64,000 nt of DNA from Thermaurantiacus tibetensis (GCF_015354055.1 NZ_JACHTM010000002.1:558001-622000); one strand, 5' to 3'. Shown: positions 52,744-61,905, counted from the stretch's first letter. The notes: generated from the sequence alone by a model not told the origin. A program made the numbers and translations.

Positions 52744-53469
52744 TCAGCGGGCCGGGGCGATCTCGTAGGTGACGGTGACCCCGGCGCGGAGCTCGCTCTC
52801 GCCGGCCTCGACCGGAGGCACGGCCGAGTCCATCGGCGCGGCCGCCATGCTGCGCATCACCGGCCGGAACTCGGGTGCTGCCCCCTGCTCCTCGATCGCG
52901 AGCACGCGGACAATCCGGACACCGGCAGCGGCGGCAAGCAGCTCGGCACGAGCGCGCGCCGCCCTCACCGCTTCGGCACGCGCCTCGTCGAGGAGCGGCT
53001 CGGGCTTCTCGATCGCAAAGCTCGGCCCGTCGATGCGGTTGGCACCCTCCTTGACCAGCGCATCGACCACGGGGCCGATCCGCGCGAGATCCCGCAGCCG
53101 CACCGTCACCTGGTTTGCGGCCTGGTAGCCGGTGATCGCGGGCGCCCGGCCCTCGCCGTAGCGATACTGGGGCTGGACGGAGAGCTGGCTGGTGCGAAGA
53201 TCGCGCGGCTCGACGCCGGCCCGGCGCAGCGCGGCGACCACCGCGTTCATGCGCCGGCCGTTCTCGGCCATGGCTGCAGCGGCATCCGGCGCCTGGGTCA
53301 CCACGCCCGCGCTCAGCACCGCGAGATCGGGCGCGGCCGTGCGGGTGGCCTCGGCGCGGACCACGAGCGTCGCCGGTGGCGGGGGCGGCACCTGCGCCTT
53401 CACGGCAGGGGCTGCGGCAAGCAGGAGGAGGGCAAGGGGAAGGACGGAACGGCGGAGACGGGTGGGCAT
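52744..53469 (-). CDS. SIMPL (DUF541) domain periplasmic protein
   Basis: A 241-residue exported protein. The signal peptide is MPTRLRRSVLPLALLLLAAA with processing near VKAQ, followed by a SIMPL domain: LVVRAEATRTAAPDLAVLSAGV, NGRRMNAVVAALRRAGVEPRDLRTSQLSV, QAANQVTVRLRDLARIG and EAVRAARARAELLAAAAG. Family members (YggE/BP26-like) form ring-like periplasmic or outer-membrane assemblies; function is unclear. The start at 53469 gives the signal peptide; an upstream ATG is less likely. Confidence 0.85.
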   Translation of the reverse strand: MPTRLRRSVLPLALLLLAAAPAVKAQVPPPPPATLVVRAEATRTAAPDLAVLSAGVVTQAPDAAAAMAENGRRMNAVVAALRRAGVEPRDLRTSQLSVQPQYRYGEGRAPAITGYQAANQVTVRLRDLARIGPVVDALVKEGANRIDGPSFAIEKPEPLLDEARAEAVRAARARAELLAAAAGVRIVRVLAIEEQGAAPEFRPVMRSMAAAPMDSAVPPVEAGESELRAGVTVTYEIAPAR

Positions 53470-53556
53470 CGGGGCATGGCTCCTTCGGGCGCGGCGCTCC
53501 CTCGCCGCCGCCGGCTTTCGCAGGCATGAAGCGCGGCAGCGCGTCGCACCCACATG

Positions 53557-53820
53557 TCAGCGCCGCCGGCCGCGCTGTTCGAGCGCCCGCCACAGGACGA
53601 GCAGGAGGAGCGCGCCCGCGGTTGCGAGCAGCAGGTTGAGAAGGGTGGAGTCGGGACCTGCTCCGGCGAGCCGGCCGGCGAAGCCCCCGAGGATGCCGCC
53701 GGCGATGCCGACGAGAAGGGTCACGCCGAGGCCGCCCGGGTCCCGGCCCGGGTGGATTGCCTTCGCCAGCGCGCCGGCAACCAGCCCGACGATGATCCAG
53801 CCGAAGAGACCGTAGCCGAT
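53557..53820 (-). CDS. GlsB/YeaQ/YmgE family small membrane protein with apparent ATC start
   Basis: An 87-codon frame on the minus strand reads GYGLFGWIIVGLVAGALAK, then HPGRDPGGLGVTLLVGIAGG, then ILGGFAGRLAG and LLNLLLATAGALLLLVLW. It has three hydrophobic segments and matches the transglycosylase-associated (GlsB/YeaQ/YmgE) family well. No ATG, GTG or TTG exists between the upstream in-frame TAG and GYGLF. An ATC at 53818-53820 sits where Met is expected, 7 bases behind GGGAGG. The gene therefore either uses ATC or carries a start-codon error. These are stress-related inner-membrane proteins of unknown mechanism. Confidence 0.75.
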   Translation of the reverse strand: MGYGLFGWIIVGLVAGALAKAIHPGRDPGGLGVTLLVGIAGGILGGFAGRLAGAGPDSTLLNLLLATAGALLLLVLWRALEQRGRRR

Positions 53821-54029
53821 GGGTTCGCCTCCCTGCCCTGCGCCCTTGCGGGTCTAGCAGGTCGTGGACGCGCGCCCAACCCCGCAAGCCGGCAAGGCGG
53901 CCGACTGCTCGGGCTGGGGGCTTTCCACCTCCCCGGCCTTGATGTATGGCCGCGGGCGTCCGGTTTCTTGAGGGGAGCGACCGGGGGCTTGAGGCGTGCG
54001 CCTCGTCGAACCAAGTGGAACCTGGGCCC

Positions 54030-55226
54030 ATGAACATGCATCTCCCCTCCCAGCAGATGGACGGGCTGACGCCAGACGGTCTGGCGCGCGTCGAAAGCGC
54101 TGCGGCGCGTCCGTTCGTGGCGCGCGCGCCGTGGAAGCGGGTCGGGATCGCCCTTCTCGTCGTGGCGGCGCTTGCCGGCTTCGTCTGGTACCTGGTGGAG
54201 CGGGCGCAGGCCCCGGGGCCGACCGCCCCGCCGTCCGGGCCACCGGCCGTCTCGGTGATGGTGCCCGGGCAGGTGGAGGTGGCCGAGCGGATCCGGGTGA
54301 CGGGGACGATCGCCCCGCGGCGGGAGCTGCCGGTGGGTGTCGTCGGCGAGGGCGGCGCCATCGTCGCCATCCGCGCCGAAGCCGGCCAGTATGTCCGGGC
54401 CGGGCAGGTTCTGGCCGAGATCGACTCGGGCGTGCAGCGCGCCCAGCTCGCCCAGCTCGAGGCGGCGGTCGCCCAGGCAGAAGCCGACGTGCGCCTCGCG
54501 CAGTCGGAACTCGACCGGGCCCTCAAGCTCGTCGAGCGTGGCTTCGTGTCGCAGGCCGACATCGACCGCCGCACCGCGACGCGCGACGCGGCCCGGGCCC
54601 GGGCGGAGGTTGCGCGCGCCCAGGTGCGCGAGATGCGGGAGCGGCTCGCTCGGCTCGTCATCCGCGCGCCCGAGGCCGGCCTCGTGCTCGACCGCATGGT
54701 GGAGCCCGGGCAGGTGGTCTCGCCGGCGTCGGGCGCGCTCTTCCGCATCGCCGCCGGCGGCCAGATGGAACTGCGCGCGGAGGTCGCCGAACAGGATATG
54801 CCGGCGCTTGCCGTCGGCGAGCCGGTGATGGTGACGCCGGCCGGCGCCGCGCAGAGCGTGACCGGGACCGTCTGGCTCGTTGAGCCCCTGATCGACCCGC
54901 AGCGCAGGCTGGGGACGGCGCGCATCGCGCTTCCCTCGGATCCCTCCATCAGGGCCGGCGGCTTTGCGGTTGCGGAAATCGAGACTCGTCGCGCGCTTCG
55001 ACCGGTGCTGCCGCAGTCGGCGGTCCTCGCTGACCAGTCGGGAAGCTACGTCTACGTGGTCGATGCCGATGACCGGGTGGTGCGCCGCGACGTCCGCATC
55101 GCGAGGATCAGCGAGGCGGGCGTGGCGATCGCCGAGGGCCTCTCGGGCACCGAGAAGGTGGTCGTCTCGGCCGGCGCCTTCATCCGGCCGGGCGAGAAGG
55201 TGACCCCGGTTCTCCGGAGGGCCTGA
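54030..55226 (+). CDS. RND efflux periplasmic adaptor subunit
   Basis: A 398-residue membrane fusion protein. One N-terminal membrane anchor (~38-60) is followed by a barrel-sandwich (lipoyl-like) domain split around an alpha-hairpin: GGAIVAIRAEAGQYVRAGQVL, the coil QLAQLEAAVAQAEADVRLAQ, then LVIRAPEAGLVLDRMVEPGQVV. It links the inner-membrane pump to an outer-membrane channel. The first ATG that leaves a normal N-terminus is 54030; the frame is open to 53946. It lies 4 bp upstream of the pump gene. No outer-membrane factor is nearby. Confidence 0.88.
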   Translation: MNMHLPSQQMDGLTPDGLARVESAAARPFVARAPWKRVGIALLVVAALAGFVWYLVERAQAPGPTAPPSGPPAVSVMVPGQVEVAERIRVTGTIAPRRELPVGVVGEGGAIVAIRAEAGQYVRAGQVLAEIDSGVQRAQLAQLEAAVAQAEADVRLAQSELDRALKLVERGFVSQADIDRRTATRDAARARAEVARAQVREMRERLARLVIRAPEAGLVLDRMVEPGQVVSPASGALFRIAAGGQMELRAEVAEQDMPALAVGEPVMVTPAGAAQSVTGTVWLVEPLIDPQRRLGTARIALPSDPSIRAGGFAVAEIETRRALRPVLPQSAVLADQSGSYVYVVDADDRVVRRDVRIARISEAGVAIAEGLSGTEKVVVSAGAFIRPGEKVTPVLRRA

Positions 55227-55230
55227 GCGC

Positions 55231-58200
55231 ATGGACCTGCGCAACATCTCCAGCTGGGCAATCCGCAACCCGATCCCGCCCATCCTGCTGTTTGTGATGC
55301 TGAGCCTGCTCGGCGCGCTCAGCTTCAGCCGGATGAAGATCAACTCGATGCCGGACATCTCGGCGCCCATCGTGAACGTCCAGGTCTCGCAGCCGGGCGG
55401 CGCTCCGACCGAGATCGAGACCCAGATCACCCGCAAGATCGAGGGCGCGGTTGCCGGCATCGGCAACATCAAGTCGATCTCCTCCGTGGTGCAGGAGGGG
55501 CTGAGCCTGACGACGGTCGAGTTCCAGATCGGCACACCGGTCGACCGTGCCGTCAACGACGTGCGCGACGCCGTCACCAAGGTGCGCTCCGACCTTCCGG
55601 AGGGGATCCTCGAGCCGCAGGTGACCCGCCTCGACATCGAGGGCGGGGCGCTCGCCTATGTGGCGGTCAAGTCGACCGCCATGTCACTCGAGGAACTCTC
55701 GTGGTTCGTCGACAACACCATTGCCAAGCGGCTGGTCGCCATTCCCGGCGTTGCCCAGGTGTCGCGCGGCGGCGGAGTCTCCCGCGAGATCCGCGTCGAC
55801 CTGAAGCCCGACCGGCTGCAGGCCTATGGCATCACCGCCGCGCAGGTGAACGCGCAGCTGCGCAACCTCAACCTCGATGTGCCCGGAGGCCGCGCCGAAG
55901 TCTCGGGCGCCGAGCAGGCGGTCCGCGTGCTGGGGGGGGCGAAGAGTGCGCTGCAGCTTGGCGAGACGCGCATCTCGCTTCCCGGCGGCCGCTTCGTGCG
56001 CCTCTCCGACATCGCCGAGGTGCGCGACGGCACCTCCGAGCAGCGCACGATCGCCCGGCTCGATGGCCGGCAGGTGACGAGCTTCGGCCTGTTCAAGGCC
56101 AAGGGCGCCTCCGACGTCCAGGTTTACGAGCGGATGAACAAGGTGCTTGACGAGCTCCGCGCCGAGTATCCGGACGTGGAATTCGAAGAGCTCTTCACCA
56201 CGGTCAAGTACACGAAGGAAGAGTATCGCAGTGCCATCACCGCGATGGTCGAAGGCGCGCTTCTTGCCGTCCTCGTCGTGTTCCTGTTCCTGCGCGACTG
56301 GCGCGCGACCGTGATTGCGGCGCTCGCCATTCCGCTCTCGGCCATCCCCACCTTCTGGTTCATGGAGGTCATGGGCTTTACGCTCAACACCGTGAGCCTG
56401 CTGGCGCTCAGCCTCGTTGCCGGCATCCTCGTCGACGACGCCATCGTCGAGATCGAGAACATCGTCCGCCACATGCGCATGGGCAAGACGCCGTTTCAGG
56501 CCGCCCTCGAGGCGGCTGACGAAATCGGCCTTGCCGTGGTTGCCACCACCTTCGCGATCATCGCCGTGTTCCTGCCCGTCTCGTTCATGCCGGGCATCTC
56601 GGGCCAGTATTTCAAGCAGTTCGGGCTCACCGTCTCGGTTGCGGTGTTCATGAGCCTGCTGGTCGCCCGGCTCATCACACCGCTGTTCGCGGCCTATTTC
56701 CTGAAGCCCCACGGCGCCCGCGCCCACGGCGACGGCCCGCTTATGGACCGCTACCTCGCCTTCCTGCGCTGGTCGCTCCACAACCGCTGGAAGACGGTGG
56801 CCGTCGGCGCGCTCTCCTTCGCGCTCACCGTCCTCCTCTTCGCGCAGGTGCCGCAGACCTTCGCGCCCGACAACGACAGCGGCTCGGCACAGCTTGCCAT
56901 CGAGCTTCCGCCGGGCGCGACGCTCGCCGACACCGTCGCCAAGGTGGACGAGATCACTACCCTCCTCCGCCGCGAACCCGAGGTCCGCTCGATCTTCGAG
57001 TTCATCGGCAGCGATGGGGACGTCCGCAGGGCCACGCTCTACATCGACCTCGTCCCGCGCGAGGCGCGCGCGGTCACCACCAAGGAATGGGAACGGCGCA
57101 TCTCGCCGACGCTCACCGCGCTTCCCGACGTCAGGCTCTACTTCCAGTCGTTCGGGCCCGGCGGCGGCGGGCGCGACATCAACATCATGCTTGCCGGCGA
57201 CGACCCGGCGCTGCTCGAGGCAACCGCCCGCAAGGTCGAGAAGGAGATGCAGGGCCTTCCCTTCCTGCGCGAAGCGCGGATCCAGGGTGACCTCGACCGG
57301 CCCGAGATCCTCATCCGGCCGAAGTTCGACATCGCCGCCGAGATGGGCGTTTCGGTCGCGGACCTCTCGCGCACCATCCGCATCGCCACCATCGGCGACA
57401 TCGAGCAGAACCTCGCCAAGTTCTCGCTTTCCGACCGGCAGGTGCCGATCAGGGTCAGCCTCGTCGAGGCCGCGCGTGCCGACCTTGCCGCGCTCGAGAA
57501 CCTGCCCGTGCCCACCGCGAGCGGCGGCTCGGTGCCGCTCAAGGTGGTCGCCGACATCGGCTTCGGCACCGGGCCGACCACGCTGAGGCGCTACAACCAG
57601 AGCCGGCGCATCACCCTCGTTGCCGACCTGAACGGCATGGAGCTCGGCCCGGCGCTTGCCGAGATCAACCGGCTGCCCACCATGGCGAACCTTCCGGAAG
57701 GCGTGCGCCAGGTGAAGTTCGGCCAGGCCGAGGTGATGGAGGAGCTCGTCGCCAACTTCATTCTCGCCATCGTCGCCGGCGTGATCCTCGTGTTTGCGGT
57801 GCTCGTGCTGCTCTACCGCCGCGTGCTGCCGCCCTTCGTCAACATGGGCTCGCTGCTGCTCGCGCCGCTCGGCGGCATCATCGCCATCATCCTCACCGGC
57901 AATGTCATCTCGATGCCGGTCTACATCGGCATCCTCATGCTGCTCGGGATCGTGGCCAAGAACTCGATCCTCCTCGTCGACTTCGCGATCGAGGAGATGC
58001 GCCAGGGCGTGGACCGCGAGACCGCGATCGTCGATGCCGGCCACAAGCGCGCCCAGCCGATCATCATGACGACCATCGCCATGACGGCCGGGATGCTCCC
58101 GGTGGCGCTCGGTCTCCACGGCGACACCAGCTTCAGGGCGCCCATGGCAATCGTCGTCATCGGCGGCCTCCTGCTCTCGACCGTGCTCACCCTCATCATC

Positions 58201-58320
58201 GTTCCGGCCGGCTTCACGCTCGCTGACGATCTCGAACGCTGGATCGGGCCGCGGCTTGCCCGCCTGCTGACGGGCGGCCCGCCCGAGCCCCGGAAGGGGA
58301 TGCCGCAACCTGCGGAATGA
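55231..58320 (+). CDS. RND family efflux pump permease (AcrB type)
   Basis: A 1029-residue RND transporter with twelve membrane helices in the usual 1+5 and 1+5 layout. The proton-relay residues are present: the Asp pair in GILVDDAIVEIENIV and the Lys in GIVAKNSILLVDFAIEE. The N-terminal RNISSWAIRNPIPPILLFVM is typical of the drug-exporting subgroup rather than the metal (CusA) subgroup. Substrates are not predictable. It forms an operon with the adaptor upstream. Confidence 0.93.
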   Translation: MDLRNISSWAIRNPIPPILLFVMLSLLGALSFSRMKINSMPDISAPIVNVQVSQPGGAPTEIETQITRKIEGAVAGIGNIKSISSVVQEGLSLTTVEFQIGTPVDRAVNDVRDAVTKVRSDLPEGILEPQVTRLDIEGGALAYVAVKSTAMSLEELSWFVDNTIAKRLVAIPGVAQVSRGGGVSREIRVDLKPDRLQAYGITAAQVNAQLRNLNLDVPGGRAEVSGAEQAVRVLGGAKSALQLGETRISLPGGRFVRLSDIAEVRDGTSEQRTIARLDGRQVTSFGLFKAKGASDVQVYERMNKVLDELRAEYPDVEFEELFTTVKYTKEEYRSAITAMVEGALLAVLVVFLFLRDWRATVIAALAIPLSAIPTFWFMEVMGFTLNTVSLLALSLVAGILVDDAIVEIENIVRHMRMGKTPFQAALEAADEIGLAVVATTFAIIAVFLPVSFMPGISGQYFKQFGLTVSVAVFMSLLVARLITPLFAAYFLKPHGARAHGDGPLMDRYLAFLRWSLHNRWKTVAVGALSFALTVLLFAQVPQTFAPDNDSGSAQLAIELPPGATLADTVAKVDEITTLLRREPEVRSIFEFIGSDGDVRRATLYIDLVPREARAVTTKEWERRISPTLTALPDVRLYFQSFGPGGGGRDINIMLAGDDPALLEATARKVEKEMQGLPFLREARIQGDLDRPEILIRPKFDIAAEMGVSVADLSRTIRIATIGDIEQNLAKFSLSDRQVPIRVSLVEAARADLAALENLPVPTASGGSVPLKVVADIGFGTGPTTLRRYNQSRRITLVADLNGMELGPALAEINRLPTMANLPEGVRQVKFGQAEVMEELVANFILAIVAGVILVFAVLVLLYRRVLPPFVNMGSLLLAPLGGIIAIILTGNVISMPVYIGILMLLGIVAKNSILLVDFAIEEMRQGVDRETAIVDAGHKRAQPIIMTTIAMTAGMLPVALGLHGDTSFRAPMAIVVIGGLLLSTVLTLIIVPAGFTLADDLERWIGPRLARLLTGGPPEPRKGMPQPAE

Positions 58321-58381
58321 GGCTCCGAGCGAGCGCGAGATCGTCGCCCGCCGGCTGTGGCGGCTTGCGACCGGCCTTCTC

Positions 58382-59566
58382 GTGCTCATGGCGATCGTGC
58401 TCGCCGCCTCGACCTGGGCGATGCAGGCGATTCACCCGGGCTTCGCCTGGGTGCAGGCCTTCGCCGAGGCAGCGCTGGTCGGCGGGCTGGCCGACTGGTT
58501 CGCAGTGACCGCCCTGTTCCGCCACCCGCTCGGCCTTCCCATTCCCCACACCGCCATCATCCCGGCCAGCAAGGATCGGATCGGCAACGCGCTCGCCGCC
58601 TTCCTCCGCGACAATTTCCTGACCCCCCGGATCGTCGCGAGACGGCTCGAGCGCTTCGACGCCGCCGGCCTCCTCGGCCGCTTCCTCGCCGAAGGCGCCA
58701 CGGGGCCGGGGGATGGTGCCGCCCGCGTGCGGCAGGGCCTTGTCGGCCTCGTCCGGCAGCTGGCCGACACGCCGGCTGCCGACGCGCTCGGCGAACGGGT
58801 GAAGGCGGGCGTGCTCCGACGCCTGCGCGCGCTGGATGCCGCCCCGCTTCTTGCCGGCACGCTCGAGGCGGCGCTCGCCGAAGGCCGGCATCACCCGGTC
58901 ATCGACAGCCTCGTCGCCTGGGCGTCGCGCACGCTCGATGCCGAGGAGCCGGCGCTGAGAGCGATGATCGAGGAGCGGACCAACTGGCTGCTACGGCTGA
59001 TTGCGGTCGACGAGCGGGTAGCGAACGAGATCCTCGCCGGCCTGCGCGGCTTCCTCGCGGAGGTCGCGGCCGACCCGGAGCATCCGGTGCGCCGGCGGGC
59101 CGATCTCGCGCTCGAGACCTTCATCTTCGACCTCCGCCACCTGCCCGAGACGCAGGCCAAGGTGGAGCGGTGGAAGCAGGCGCTCATCGACAACCCCGCC
59201 GTCGGGCAGTGGGTGGAGGGGCTGTGGGAGCAGGCCCGCGCGGCGATCGGCCGGTTCGCGGAAGGAGATGGCGCGGGCGATCTCGCCCGGCGGATCGGCA
59301 CGGCGCTTCGCGAGGACCGAGCGCTGGCAAGCGCCGTCAACAGCCTTGCCCGGCGCGCCGTCGTCGGCCTGGTCCGCGACCATGGCGATGCGATCGTCGC
59401 GCTCGTCTCCGACACGGTGAAGGGCTGGGACACCGCGACGATCACCGCCAAGCTCGAGTCCGCCGTCGGCCGCGACCTCCAGTACATCCGCCTCAACGGC
59501 ACGCTGATCGGCGGCTCGATCGGGGTGCTTCTCCACGCGATTTTCGTCGCCGTCGGTGCCCACTGA
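58382..59566 (+). CDS. DUF445 family membrane protein (N-terminus uncertain)
   Basis: At least 394 residues: an N-terminal hydrophobic helix, then EAALVGGLADWFAVTALFRHPLGLPIPHTAIIP, the DUF445 hallmark, a long helical middle and a final helix YIRLNGTLIGGSIGVLLHAIFVAV. The first standard start is GTG at 58382, but that cuts into the first membrane helix. Family-like sequence continues upstream in frame (EREIVARRLWRLATGLLVLM) back to a TGA at 58268 with no ATG, GTG or TTG. A CTG at 58310 behind GGAAGGGGA is a possible start. Function of DUF445 is unknown. Confidence 0.82.
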   Translation: MLMAIVLAASTWAMQAIHPGFAWVQAFAEAALVGGLADWFAVTALFRHPLGLPIPHTAIIPASKDRIGNALAAFLRDNFLTPRIVARRLERFDAAGLLGRFLAEGATGPGDGAARVRQGLVGLVRQLADTPAADALGERVKAGVLRRLRALDAAPLLAGTLEAALAEGRHHPVIDSLVAWASRTLDAEEPALRAMIEERTNWLLRLIAVDERVANEILAGLRGFLAEVAADPEHPVRRRADLALETFIFDLRHLPETQAKVERWKQALIDNPAVGQWVEGLWEQARAAIGRFAEGDGAGDLARRIGTALREDRALASAVNSLARRAVVGLVRDHGDAIVALVSDTVKGWDTATITAKLESAVGRDLQYIRLNGTLIGGSIGVLLHAIFVAVGAH

Positions 59567-59914
59567 GGCCCGGCCGGTTGCCCTCCGTCATCATTCGGTC
59601 ATCTTGCGCGACATTTCCGCGCACCCTATGTGCGTTGGCGGGAGGCGCGCGGCGACGCGGGTCTCCTCCTGTGGCAGACTCGACGGCGCGGCGGCGTTTC
59701 CCCGCGCCGTCCTTTTTTCGCTTCGCACCGTTGCCAAGGGCGACGTGCCGGCTGCAACGCCGGAAACGATCGTTCAAACTTTTTTGCCGTCCGTTAAGAA
59801 TGTTTCTGTCGTCATTCCGGATGCAGTTTCGCTAATGTTGTGGAGTGCGGAAGAGGGGGTGACGGTTCTGCAGCAGACGCGGCGGGAGGGGCCGCGGAGA
59901 GACGGGGTTGGACC
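59567..59914. other. 348-bp AT-richer intergenic region upstream of the PEP-CTERM gene
   Basis: No coding region is supported. Base composition is clearly lower in GC at ~59690-59845, with runs CCTTTTTTCG and CAAACTTTTTTGCC. This may act as a UP-element-like or bent promoter region. A possible -35/-10 pair (TTGCGC, 17 bp, TATGTG) lies at 59604-59632. A terminator for the DUF445 gene was not identified. Confidence 0.5.
59604..59632 (+). promoter_or_regulatory. Candidate sigma-70-type promoter
   Basis: TTGCGC at 59604-59609, a 17-bp spacer and TATGTG at 59627-59632. It is a moderate match only. It would give a leader of ~275 bases before the PEP-CTERM gene. Confidence 0.3.
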
Positions 59915-60487
59915 ATGCGCATTCTCATTCCAATCGGCGCTGCCGTCCTGGCCGCTGCCTTCGCAGAAGTGCCCGCACTCGCGCTCGGGCCGGTGATCGT
60001 GCCCTGCGCGAACACCGACATCACGCCCAACGCCGTCGCCTGCGCCGGCTTCTATCAGGGCAACCTCATCGCCGGGACGGCAAGCGCCCGTGCCGACCAG
60101 CAGGCAGCGCTCGACCTCATTGGCTACGACGGCCCGCCCATCACCGCCGCCTTCTTCGGCGCAGCGCCCAGGGACGACACGGGCGACGGCCCGGCCGACT
60201 TCGGGGTGCCGATGATCGGCCAGACATGGATCGCAATCCACTTCGGCGCCGGCCGGGATGGCCCGGTGGCCGGCTTCCCCGGCGGCGGCACGGCCTTCTA
60301 TCGCCTCTACCTTCCGGGCGTGACGAATGTCATCGACCTCAACTGGGGCGCTGGCTCGACGGCCATCCTCTACAAGACCGGCGTCATCCCCGAGCCAGCC
60401 ACCTGGGCGATGCTGATCGCCGGCTTCGGGCTCGCGGGTTCGGCCATGCGCCGGCGCCGCGAGTCGGTCGCCAGCGTCAGCGCCTGA
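59915..60487 (+). CDS. PEP-CTERM sorting-domain exported protein
   Basis: A 190-residue protein with a signal peptide ([23 protein letters not shown]) and a C-terminal sorting region [20 protein letters not shown] followed by RRRR: the PEPxxWA form found in sphingomonads. Between them is a beta-rich domain with Cys pairs ([18 protein letters not shown]) of no recognised family. The EpsH/exosortase system is expected to process and anchor such proteins at the envelope, with exopolysaccharide. No exosortase gene is in the window. ATG at 59915 is chosen for the signal peptide; an earlier ATG at 59840 adds a hydrophilic leader. Confidence 0.88.
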   Translation: MRILIPIGAAVLAAAFAEVPALALGPVIVPCANTDITPNAVACAGFYQGNLIAGTASARADQQAALDLIGYDGPPITAAFFGAAPRDDTGDGPADFGVPMIGQTWIAIHFGAGRDGPVAGFPGGGTAFYRLYLPGVTNVIDLNWGAGSTAILYKTGVIPEPATWAMLIAGFGLAGSAMRRRRESVASVSA

Positions 60488-60507
60488 CATCCAGTCGAGG
60501 GGCGGGG

Positions 60508-60531
60508 GGCCTCGCCGGCGACGGCGAGGCC
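60508..60531 (+). terminator. Strong hairpin terminator after the PEP-CTERM gene
   Basis: A perfect 10-bp stem, GGCCTCGCCG / CGGCGAGGCC, with a GCGA tetraloop (GNRA class). It lies 20 bp after the stop codon. Downstream is TTGCCGCTT rather than a pure T run, so efficiency is uncertain. Confidence 0.6.
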
Positions 60532-60546
60532 TTGCCGCTTCGGAGC

Positions 60547-60575
60547 TTGCCTTTTCCGGGCCGGGCCGCTAACGC
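60547..60575 (+). promoter_or_regulatory. Candidate promoter of the rpsF-rpsR-rplI operon
   Basis: TTGCCT at 60547-60552, a 17-bp spacer and TAACGC at 60570-60575, just behind the terminator hairpin. The resulting leader (~75 bases) contains a hairpin-capable CCCGGG-CA-CCCCGGG at ~60608-60622, where an S6:S18 autoregulatory element could lie. That last point is inference. Confidence 0.4.
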
Positions 60576-60654
60576 CGCCGCTTCACGAAGCCAGCCGGAG
60601 GGCGGAGCCCGGGCACCCCGGGCCGACCGCTGCGATCGGCAAGAGGAGTTGCCA

Positions 60655-61026
60655 GTGCCGTTCTACGAGCATGTCTACCTCGCGCGCCAGGATCTGGCGC
60701 CTGCGCAGGTCGAGGGGCTGACGGAAGCCCTGACCGCCATCATCACCGGCCAGAAGGGCAAGGTGGCCAGCACGGAGTACTGGGGCCTCAGGAACCTCGC
60801 CTACCGGATCCGCAAGAACCGCAAGGCGCACTACGTGCTCCTCAACATCGAGGCGCCGGCCACCGCGATTGCCGAGCTGGAGCGCCAGGTCGCGCTCAAC
60901 GAGGACATCATCCGCTGGCAGACGGTGAAGGTCGACGCGCTCGAGACCGAGGGCTCGGCCATGGTGCGCAAGGTCGACAAGGACCGTGGCGGCCGTGGCC
61001 GCGGCCGCGACGAGGGAGGCTGGTGA
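60655..61026 (+). CDS. rpsF: 30S ribosomal protein S6
   Basis: A 123-residue S6: [41 protein letters not shown] and [15 protein letters not shown], with an Arg/Gly-rich C-terminal tail ([12 protein letters not shown]). The start is GTG behind AAGAGGAG. Its TGA overlaps the rpsR ATG. Confidence 0.97.
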   Translation: MPFYEHVYLARQDLAPAQVEGLTEALTAIITGQKGKVASTEYWGLRNLAYRIRKNRKAHYVLLNIEAPATAIAELERQVALNEDIIRWQTVKVDALETEGSAMVRKVDKDRGGRGRGRDEGGW

Positions 61027-61250
61027 TGGCACGCCCCTTCTTCCGCCGTCGCAAGTCCTGCCCCTTCTCGGGTCCCAACGCGCCGAAGATCGATTACAAG
61101 GACGTCCGCCTGCTCCAGGGGTTCATCTCCGAACGCGGCAAGATCGTGCCCGCGCGCATCACGGCCGTCTCGGCGAAGAAGCAGCGCGAGCTGGCGCAGG
61201 CGATCAAGCGGGCGCGCCATCTCGGCCTCCTGCCCTTCGTCGTGCAGTAG
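61026..61250 (+). CDS. rpsR: 30S ribosomal protein S18
   Basis: A 74-residue S18: [42 protein letters not shown] and a C-terminal [12 protein letters not shown]. It binds S6 on the 30S platform. ATG at 61026 is preferred over the GTG at 61023. Confidence 0.97.
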   Translation: MARPFFRRRKSCPFSGPNAPKIDYKDVRLLQGFISERGKIVPARITAVSAKKQRELAQAIKRARHLGLLPFVVQ

Positions 61251-61260
61251 GGAGGCGGAG

Positions 61261-61818
61261 ATGGAAGTCATCCTGCTCGAACGGGTGGAGAAGCTCGGCC
61301 GGATCGGCGATGTCGTGAAGGTGAAGCCGGGTTACGCCCGCAACTTCCTCCTGCCGCGCGGCAAGGCGTTGCGGGCGACCGAGGCGAACCGCGCGAAGTT
61401 CGAGGCCGAGCGCGCGCAGCTCGAGGCGGAGAATGCCCGGCGCCGGGCCGTGGCCGAAGAGGAGGCAAAGGTCATCGACGGGCTCTCGCTCGTCCTCATC
61501 CGCCAGGCCTCGAACACGGGCGCCCTCTACGGCTCGGTCGCGGCGCGCGACCTCGCCGAAGCGCTGGCCGAGGCGGGCCACAAGGTGGCGCGCCAGGCCA
61601 TCGTGCTCGACCGCCCGATCAAGACGCTGGGGCTGCACGCGGTCAAGGTGGTGCTGCACCCGGAAGTGGCGGTCATGGTGACGGCGAACGTCGCCCGCTC
61701 GGCGGAGGAAGCGGAGCTTCAGGCCCAGGGCGTGGACGTGACCGCGCTCGACCGCGCCGCGGAGGAGGAGGCCGAGGCGCCCGCCGAGGCTGCGCCGGAC
61801 GCCACGCCGGAGGCCTGA
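61261..61818 (+). CDS. rplI: 50S ribosomal protein L9
   Basis: A 185-residue L9: [20 protein letters not shown], the long connecting helix and a C-terminal domain ([22 protein letters not shown]). It carries a ~30-residue acidic tail ([18 protein letters not shown]) beyond the ~150 residues of Escherichia coli L9. It lies 10 bp after rpsR in the standard operon order. Confidence 0.97.
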   Translation: MEVILLERVEKLGRIGDVVKVKPGYARNFLLPRGKALRATEANRAKFEAERAQLEAENARRRAVAEEEAKVIDGLSLVLIRQASNTGALYGSVAARDLAEALAEAGHKVARQAIVLDRPIKTLGLHAVKVVLHPEVAVMVTANVARSAEEAELQAQGVDVTALDRAAEEEAEAPAEAAPDATPEA

Positions 61819-61858
61819 CCCCTCGCCTCGGGTTCCCGCCCGGCAGTGCGGGCCGGCG

Positions 61859-61890
61859 GGAAGCTGCCCCGCGCGGCGGGCGGGGCTTCC
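61859..61890. terminator. Candidate terminator between rplI and the convergent CoA-transferase gene
   Basis: The left arm is GGAAGC-TGC-CCCGC and the right arm GCGGGGCTTCC, giving an 11-bp stem with a 3-base bulge and a short loop. It lies between two convergent genes and could serve both strands. No T run follows. Confidence 0.4.
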
Positions 61891-61905
61891 ACGGGCCAGG
61901 TCTTC

